Source: Apiospora phragmitis (taxonomy: Eukaryota; Ascomycota; Sordariomycetes; Amphisphaeriales; Apiosporaceae). From it: 64,000 nucleotides of DNA. Shown piece by piece: positions 57,135 to 64,000 of this stretch; positions within the stretch are counted from its first letter, which is position 1; the number at the start of each line of letters is the position of its first letter. A model generated the notes under the pieces. That model was not told where the DNA came from, ran no database searches, and was given only the letters and a program-made list of their open reading frames with translations. The stretch spans positions 930,001-994,000 of the forward strand of contig JAQQWL010000007.1 in NCBI GenBank assembly GCA_038363925.1, read 5' to 3'. The position numbers were made by a program, and so were the translations under genes.

Positions 57135-57796
57135 TTTGGAGTGGTGTCAGGGGCTGCAACAAGCAACACAATGCTTTTCTTCTTCTTTCTTCTTCTTCTC
57201 AAACCTTGATCCAAACCTCGCTCTTCAACGCTTTTTTTTATATTCTTATTGACATGAATTCGATGCCAAGTAAGGCTAATAGAGTATTCCAGTATCCCCT
57301 AAGTATAGAAATAATTAGCACGCGTGGTATGACTTCTTCGCAGGGCCTCCTGACGAAGTGTATGATTCCGCCTACTAGGTGCTCTTGGATGGTAGGCAGG
57401 GAGGAGAGTTAGTATCAATGTATTTGGCATAGGAGGAGCAGATTCTCAAATAATGCAGCCGAAGCTGTGAGGACTAATTGCATCTCGTCTTGAACAAATG
57501 TAGTTTGTCATTTATTCAGCGGAATCATTTGATCTCACACCTACCAGAGAGGGCAACTTCTTAAACAAAGCAATTGGGACAGAAACTGATAGTATACTCT
57601 ATTCAACCACGAAAACTCCGCTCTTAAAGATTCAGGAAACCAAATGGATTTTCAAAGGACTTAGGCTAACAGTAATTACACTATAGAAATCAGCTAGTCA
57701 TATTCCCTTTCACAAGTCAGGAAGTAGCTACGAAACGCCCTATAACTTCAGAAGAAATCCCAGCCTAACTAAGATGTCCCCTTCCCCCTCATTCTA
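57135..57796. other. Intergenic, convergent 3' ends
   Basis: AT-rich 660 bp, with a CTT-rich tract at about 57178-57200. No gene seen. Confidence 0.6.
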
Positions 57797-58391
57797 TCAC
57801 TTGGGGCATCCGGTAGTGATGGTGGTGTAGTGAGTCGGGGTCGGGCACTCCGGGCATGGTTCCGGGCACGGCGTAGTGACAACCTGGGTCGGCGTGGTCG
57901 GGCAGCAGTCGGTCTTGCAGGGAACCTTGATCGTCGTCTCCGCGATAAACAGCGGGCAGAAGACGGGCTTTGTGCGTGGGGGGCACTCGAGTCTCTCGCA
58001 GCCGCCGACTGTGGTGCGGTTGTGCTCGCGTGTCAGCATATGTATGATTGAGAGGCATCATAGCAGCAACTTGCTGAGGTAATCATATTCCAAAAAGCCG
58101 TCGTGGAAGGTTGTTTGAGCTTGAGTGTAGGGGTGGGGGGAAGGGGGCATGACGTACTGCGAGTGGTGTAGGCTGTGGCCGTGTAGCAGCTGTGGGTTAC
58201 GGCGGCATGCCGGCTCGTCGTCGTGCAAGAGGCCGGGATGGTCTGGGTGGGCTTGGCACCCGCATCCTCCGCGTAGCTGTGGTACCCGAGTTATGAGTGT
58301 CTCAAACTTGGAGAGTAAACCGGAAGGTGGAAAGGGCTTACGTAAAGGCGGAGCCGAGGAGGAACGAAAGGATGATAGTGAAGGTACGCAT
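57797..58391 (-). CDS. Small secreted cysteine-rich protein
   Basis: 126 residues from exons 58342-58391, 58158-58276 and 57797-58008 (381 nt). Exon 1 is a signal peptide MRTFTIILSFLLGSAFTYA. The mature part is Thr/Pro-rich with about 12 cysteines: ASCTTTSRHAAVTHSCYTAT, GGCERLECPPRTKPVFCPLF, KVPCKTDCCPTTP, CPEPCPECPTP and a final TTGCPK. Intron 1 (65 nt) is GTAAGC...CAG; intron 2 (149 nt) is GTACGT...CAG with an ideal CTGAC branch site 26 nt before the acceptor. It is not a CFEM domain by cysteine spacing. Such proteins are often cell-wall or host-interaction proteins; role unknown here. Confidence 0.8.
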
Positions 58392-59839
58392 GTTGATGGA
58401 ATGTCTTGGCGGTAAGTAATAGTAAATATGATGTAGATCTTGTTGAGGAGGAGTTGCTGTAGATTGATCTGGTATGCAAACTGATGATCGAAGTCTTGGC
58501 AGTCGCTTGCCTGCTCTTTATACTGATTTACTTGCGCTGATGTTACACGCATCGCAGTCAGACAAAGGGTAAAAGATCGACAACGACGCCACAGGGATAC
58601 AATACGAGCAACACCGTCAGCAAGCCACGCGGCGGTGGAAACGGCCTCTGGCGTGTTTGTTTGCTCATGGGGTTCGCGAGCGTCCCGAGAATGCCGTGCA
58701 AATGACGTGGAGGCCTTACATTCCCAGCGCTGTGTGGCTGCTTATGAGGCGACGGGCTAGCGGGCAGGCATTCCATATCCCAGCGGGCAGGGCGCGGGTG
58801 GTTTGTAATGAACTTCCCAGGCGTACTTGCTTCTTACCATGAATAATAAGTTCAGGTAGGGCTTGTGGCGCCATGGGATGCCGGATCGCAGAATGAAGCC
58901 GTCTTGTTGCTAGCATGGCTAGCTGAACCTAGTGATAAGCTGACACTTACCACATCTTCGGGTCGTAGGATTTCCAGATCCGAAACTGCATAAAAGCAAG
59001 ATGCATTTTTTGGTGTCCTACCTTATTGTTTACAGTCAGCTTAGTAGAGTAAGATCAAGAGGCCGCATGTTCATCTCCCCACCGTCCTGTTTTTCTGGAT
59101 CGCTTGCCCCTATTTGGCCGCTGAGCGCCTTAGCAGTGAGGGTTTTGGAATATCCCTGTACCTCCACACAAAGACATCAGTGGTTACTAGAAGTCTCATA
59201 TCATACTGCTTGTCTTCTATACCACAATTTCTACGACTCCTGACCGAGTCAGTTCTCAAGGTACAGCTGATGAGAACCACCGTTTGTGCCGCCTCAGCCG
59301 TTGGCGTCACTGGCGCAGGTTCGGTTTTGACCGCCTTATATGACGCACTGCCCCAAAGAACGCTACCAGCGGTCAAGTTGAAAGCTTATAGTAACTACTA
59401 GGGAGACGAGGAGGACAAGTAATTACCCCGTGCACCTCTTAAACATCACGACGGTAGTCCACTCCAAACACCGTCACTGTTGAAGGTATGGGTGACGAAT
59501 GATCAGGTTTACCCCATTATCTACATCCTTCTTTGGGTCTCACTCTATCTATGATTTCTTTCGAGGCCTATGTAAACTAGTATCCGTTATTCCCTTTTAA
59601 TACACTCATATACCCTCAGGTTCAACTCTGTTTATTGTATCCTTACAAGCCTGGAATGATTCTTTATAGCTCAAAGATGGCTGTTGAATATTTGAAACAC
59701 GACCTATTAAATGCGTGTGCATCTTATTCTGAGGAGCAGGAGCGTCTTGCAATGTGTAGGGACATCTGCTGAGACATCATATCGTACAAGTAGTAACTCG
59801 ATTCTTCCCACCGTTTCTACCCCCCCCCCCACCCAACCC
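58392..59839. other. Intergenic, no supported gene
   Basis: 1.45 kb upstream of the cysteine-rich protein; chance frames only. A run of 11 C lies at about 59820-59830, just beyond the 3' end of the next gene. Confidence 0.55.
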
Positions 59840-61207
59840 CTAGACTTTGGATACAATAGCCGACTTGCTATCCCAGCCATGATGGTGCACATACCACGAC
59901 GTCTTCACCTTGATCTGATGGAGTTCGTGTTGCCCCACCGCCTCCGAGCTGTTGTTGTTGTTGTCCGCGTGCAAGCAGCTCGCGGACACCGCGGACAGCG
60001 ACTCGGGGCCGGTCAGCTTCATCGCGCCGGCATGGCCTCGGCTACCGCCGATGCCGCCATCCCTCGGTCGGAAGAGCGGCCGCAGCACCGGCACGCAGCC
60101 GAGCGCGATGCCCATGGCCGGCTCCACGAAGGCGACGAGCATCAGCGGCAGTGCGTTGTAGGTCGAGTCGGACGGGTCGTAGGACGCGATCATGCTGATG
60201 TAGACGGCGCCGGCGATGCAGGTGCTGTTCCTCCCGAGAAAGGGGCGAAGAGTCAGTCAGACAGACACTCAAGCAGTTCTCCCAGTGAACAGATGATCGT
60301 GGTGAAGGGCAGATGGATGCGGCATGCAATGGGACGGACTTACAGAAACCCGAGGCTAAAGGTTACGACCAGAAAGACTTTGATGCTCCGTTCTAGTTGT
60401 AGCTTCCATACGTAAGGGATAGGAAGTACGAGTGTGACCACGCTGGTGGCAATGCTGATGCAGGCATTAGCGGTCCATAGAGCAGGGTAGTCCCCACACG
60501 TGCCATCTTGAATTGTCTTGTCCCAGTAGTAGGCCACAGGTCGGCAGACAGACATGGACCCCACTATCATGATGGTGGAGCTGAGATATCTGCGGTTAGC
60601 ATTATACCAGCGTAAAGTGGCGTCCTCCATGTAAACCTACCAGAAGGCGGTTACTAGTATCGTGATCTTGGCGACAACGACGAAAGGCCGCATGGTGAAG
60701 ATCTTGGTGTACAGTGTCAAGATGGCGGCCTTGGTCAGGGTAAGGTTGAAGCACCACAGGATCTGCATGGCGAGTAGGTACTGTGGTTGTCGCCCAAGTC
60801 AGCAAAAGGAAAGAACCTGATGACAGCAGAGCCCTTGTCTAACCTTGGTGAGCAGTTCGGATGGTGGGAGAACCTCAAACCGGTTCGCGATCTCGTCGAC
60901 ATGATAGCCCATGCCCCCAATAACCACGGCTGCAAAATACAGTTAGTAATAGCGGTCGAGGGTCGCGGGCCAGGCCATCGGTGATTCGGGGAGCAGAGTA
61001 CGGACCCAAGATACACACGACCTGATAGGCCATGAGAACTATACATGAAACAACCATGAGGACATCGTCGGACCCGAGTTTTCTGTCAGCAACATGGCGG
61101 GCGAGGAGGCGTAGTCCCACCGCCACCGTCGCCATCATGGTGAAGAGCACCGACAAGATGACGAAGAGGTACTGCGGGCCAGTCTCGACGGGAAATAGGA
61201 AGGCCAT
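59840..61207 (-). CDS. Rhodopsin-domain (Pth11-like) integral membrane protein
   Basis: Complete seven-helix protein of the fungal PF20684 type. Five exons: 61006-61207, 60844-60929, 60641-60780, 60344-60580 and 59840-60224; 1,050 nt, 349 residues. Family signs: VGLRLLARHVADRKLGSDDV (arginine-rich end of helix 2 and the D-D pair), GGMGYHVDEI, ILWCFNLTLTKAAILTLYTK, VCRPVAYYWDKTIQDGTCGD, ACISIATSVVTLVLPIPYVW, then the last helix with FVEPAMGIALGCVPVLRPLF. The third intron has two possible acceptors; only the distal one (ATATCTCAG at 60581) avoids a TGA. The C-terminus is polar with an NNNN run. Intact, unlike the relative at 2.8 kb. Receptor-like role is inferred for the family, not shown. Confidence 0.88.
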
Positions 61208-61217
61208 TGTTCGGTCG

Positions 61218-61238
61218 ATGCTGCTGCTGCTGCTGCTC
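61218..61238. repeat. (CTG)n microsatellite
   Basis: Six to seven CTG triplets in the 5' leader of the membrane-protein gene. Confidence 0.85.
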
Positions 61239-62149
61239 TAGCGAGGAGGCGATGTGATACGAAGAGCCTCGTTAGGCCTCATGAGTAATAGCGAAGGTCT
61301 GTTTGGGTAACCAGGCGAACCATGTGATGTATGTAGCAGCCCAGGGCAGGACGACCAGGAGGGCATCGTCCCATGTCTGCCTATTTAACAGCCAAGTTCC
61401 AACGACAAGGACCCGCCCTACATTTCACGTGGCCGGCCGAGCGAGGCGCATCATCTGCGGACCTGTCGCCAATCCCAACCCGGTTTCTGGCACAAGGTTG
61501 CAGCGGCAGCTACTGCACGGTCGGAGCGTAGCCCCCACCTGTTCGGCGTAATCGGTGTGCATGCGCAGCCATTACTTGCGGGATGCTGGTGTTCGAGGAA
61601 GCACGTTTTACATACCCATCTGGGTAGTGCTTCTACCCTATGACATGGCCCACCACTCGGCCGTGAATCCTGACTTAATCGTGGTATATACGCTCGGCTA
61701 TAGGCGGGGACTGGGTATATTGAGTGTTACGACTGCCGTGGGTAACAGGGGAAACGAGTCAGCGCAAGATGCCAGTCTGTACATACGTGTAGCGCTGATA
61801 GGAATTGAATCTATCTCCAGTTATCTCCCCTCGCAGTCCACCAACAGGGGTGGACAAGGTTTTGCGGATGTCTGTGCGTGCCTGGTTGAAAAGATGCAGC
61901 TCCCCACCCCCAGGCAGTGATGGCGTGCGAGCGTGTCACCGCCCCCTCGGGTGTGGATGTCTGTCCCAATAGGCCGGCCAATCAGCACTACACGGCGGGG
62001 ACTATACCGACAGATCAGGAATGATAGCCGAAGACTTACCTTGCTTGCTGCCCTTTGACTCTTCGATTATCGATCACTACCGGCAGGAAATCTGGCTCGG
62101 ATTGACTTCTTCTCGCAGACACCACTGGTACCGCAATCATCATGAGGAC

Positions 62150-62171
62150 CATCAACATCAACATCAACACC
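62150..62171. repeat. (CATCAA)n repeat
   Basis: Three to four copies of CATCAA in tandem in noncoding sequence. Confidence 0.75.
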
Positions 62172-63038
62172 AATAAGACGACATTCTGTGCCCACGCTCG
62201 AGCGCTTTGTCGACATGGTCCCAGATAGCAAACTCACTGACCTTCTGGTACACGGCCCCGTACCTGGTCAAGGCATTACCAGCAGGCACAAAGCGTCGAA
62301 ATTATTCTCCGGGATCGTAGATAATGCTTCTTGATGCATCGATGGGGAACACCCACTCTGATCGGACCAACGCATGTGATTCACGACACAACAGAGAGAT
62401 TCAAAAGAGGAGACGAGACTGAAGTCCCTGAGCCTCACCTAGAGCACCAAAAGCTGGGGAAGGTAAGTAATGAGGTCCGTCCTCACGAAGAGGAACCGTG
62501 GCTTCCGATCATTGTCGTCGACTGGGACATATCCTGGTGGGTTCGGTATTGCTTTTCTTTGTAAGCCGAAAATTACATGCATGTAAGAATTATTATTAGC
62601 CAATGTTTCGAAGCACTTGAAACCGATCAAACATGCATAATCTTACTTTCTTTTCAAAGCTTGATTTCATTATCCAGCACGGTGGAGAAATTGTGAAACA
62701 TATCGTCCTCTAAGCGGGTACTCAAGGATACGAACACAAAATTGATGAGGGGAAACGACGGGACACATAGAGACTACGAGAAGAGGCACGTCTGGCAAGT
62801 ATGGGCATCAAAGAATTCCTTTTCTTTTCTCAGGTTATCCATGCCGGAGTTGGCGGCGCAATATCCATGTAGAGAGGGCAAACAGACCAACGACTAGCCG
62901 ACCTTGCCTCATATAAGTTCGTGCAAAAACAACAGCCTCCTCCATGGCCGATAAGCTGACTTCATCTCCATATCCGGTATCTCATGATGTTCGCTCCTGT
63001 CAAGTAGGTACCCGCCGGTAATACAAACGCAAGTCGAT

Positions 63039-63581
63039 TTAAACCTCGTGGCCTTGGTTGTCGGCGTCGTCGGCCTCGGCCTTCTCGGCGTCGTTCTCTT
63101 CAGCGGCCTCTCTCTCCAGCTTGCGCTTCTTGGCAGCGCGACGGCGCCGGCTTATCTTGACCGGGGGGGCGGGATCGGCAGCCGATTTATCGTCACCGCC
63201 GGGGATGTCGTCGCCCTCCTTGGCGGTGATCTTGTTATTCTTCAACTCGAAGCCGAGGGGCTCGATAATGGTCTTGATCTTGCGAGGCCTGCGCAAGTTA
63301 GCTTGATAGTTCAATATTTCGAGGCCACTTTGACTCCTCCAGTATTAGGGTACTAAGAAATGGTAGGAGAGATAAAGAAACACTTCGGGCATCGTAGGGT
63401 TGGCAAGAACCAAATAAAGACGAGGGGGAAAAGGTACTTACACATTGCTGGGGACAGCGATTCCCAAGAAGGGAGCCAGGGCCTTGGTGTTCAGCTCAAA
63501 ACCACCAGAGGTGCTCATCGCGTAGCACAATGCTTTGAGGTCACTGACCTGGGGGCCTGTGGTCTGCTTGGTTCCGGCCAT
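63039..63581 (-). CDS. Small charged protein of unknown function
   Basis: Two exons, 63442-63581 and 63039-63288 (390 nt, 129 residues), joined by GTAAGT...CAG (153 nt) to read PFLGIAVPSNVPRKIKTIIE. The N-terminal half (MAGTKQTTGPQVSDLKALCY, then SGGFELNTKALAPFLGI) looks like a small helical fold; the C-terminal half has a lysine/arginine cluster SRRRRAAKKRKLEREAAEE, a likely nuclear localisation signal, and an acidic end. I do not recognise the family. Ubiquitous type of fungal nuclear protein by composition, by inference. Confidence 0.75.
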
Positions 63582-64000
63582 TCTTGCGTTGCGTTAAGTA
63601 TGGATGTGAGTTGGTGATGAACCAAAGTCTAAGCGGAACTGTGTAGGTTTCCGTTGAGAGTTTTGAGTAAACGAGGCTAGATTTTGGGCTGACTTTGGGT
63701 CGTGGAAGGTTTGGTTTGTGGAACCAAGGGGTGTGGTAGTGATGGGGTGGAAGTTCTTGTCAGGCACAGAAGAATCAGGGTTTGACGAGACTGAAGAAAA
63801 AGAAACAAGAGAGTAAGTAATGGAGGCGTGGGGTTTGCGGTTTCGGCAATGCCCTAGTATCCCACGCATCTGTTCCGTAAAAATTATCGTGAGGTTGTCT
63901 GTTGCCTGGTCGGATTTGGCCGCTCCCTTTTGGGGAATTATGACATCGTCAAGTATAAGCACTTGACAAAGATAACAAGGCCGCATCGCGATCCGGAAGC
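63582..64000. promoter_or_regulatory. Upstream region of the small charged protein
   Basis: 419 bp to the window edge. A minus-strand frame runs through it (63594-63986) with no domain; more likely promoter and leader. Confidence 0.45.

Larger units (their letters stand above)
61208..63038. other. Intergenic, no supported gene
   Basis: 1.8 kb. A CTG microsatellite (about 61218-61238) lies directly upstream of the membrane protein, and a CATCAA hexamer repeat at about 62150-62171. Open frames such as 61555-61920 show no domain. Confidence 0.55.

Noticed and set aside
1..64000. CRISPR arrays, bacterial operons, phage or virus genes
   Set aside because: No regular spacer-repeat array, Shine-Dalgarno-linked gene strings or viral proteins were seen; gene structure is fungal throughout.
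1..64000. Intact transposable elements
   Set aside because: No transposase, reverse transcriptase or integrase frame and no long terminal repeats were recognised; small inverted and tandem repeats are not enough to call one.

Overview
This 64 kb window is chromosomal DNA of a filamentous ascomycete (Pezizomycotina, most likely a Sordariomycete; the class is an inference). Evidence: short introns (mostly 54-150 nt) with GTRWGT-like donors, CTRAC branch sites and YAG acceptors; GC-rich coding sequence in AT-richer spacers; and fungal-specific families (Pth11/rhodopsin-type membrane proteins, Zn(II)2Cys6 and PF11951-type regulators, an NRPS-like reductase, an MpaB-type oxygenase, EthD, a 2EXR/F-box-like protein, DUF8004).

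Layout. 0-0.5 kb: partial cyclic phosphodiesterase (-). 2.8-6.1 kb: a rhodopsin-type membrane protein (-) and a decayed cytochrome P450 (+) diverging from 142 bp. 6.6-13.5 kb: short-chain dehydrogenase (-), PF11951-like regulator (+), very-long-chain acyl-CoA synthetase (-). 15.5-20 kb: PIG-S/Gpi17 (+) and MpaB-type oxygenase (+). 21-25 kb: decayed tannase/feruloyl esterase (+) and Dph2 (-). 26-29.5 kb: EthD protein, 2EXR-like protein, and a two-exon 52-residue ISG12/IFI6-27-like protein. 29.5-34.8 kb is nearly gene-free. 34.8-40.6 kb: a DUF8004 protein (+) and a broken protein-kinase-like gene (-). 41.3-45 kb: a complete eight-exon A-T-R (NRPS-like) reductase (-). 46.4-58.4 kb: conserved unknown protein (-), amidase (+), broken HMG-CoA synthase paralogue (-), secreted alpha/beta hydrolase (-), tRNA-Val(AAC), Zn(II)2Cys6 regulator (+), small secreted cysteine-rich protein (-). 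59.8-61.2 kb: a second rhodopsin-type membrane protein (-). 63 kb: small basic protein of unknown function (-).

How the genes fit together. Housekeeping genes (PIG-S, Dph2, tRNA-Val) are interspersed with accessory genes. Two accessory groupings could be metabolic clusters. The left one (P450, SDR, PF11951 regulator, acyl-CoA synthetase) has a damaged oxygenase. The right one has the NRPS-like reductase as candidate core enzyme, followed by amidase, HMG-CoA synthase relic, secreted hydrolase and Zn(II)2Cys6 regulator. Co-function is inference from adjacency only.

A strong recurring signal is that many recognisable genes carry single-base frame breaks, mostly at G/C homopolymers or short repeats. 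Some look like assembly indels. Others (nonsense codons in the P450, HMG-CoA synthase, tannase and kinase-like genes, and loss of the HMG-CoA synthase catalytic cysteine) look like real decay. Exon boundaries were read by eye; where I state a total coding length it was checked for divisibility by three.
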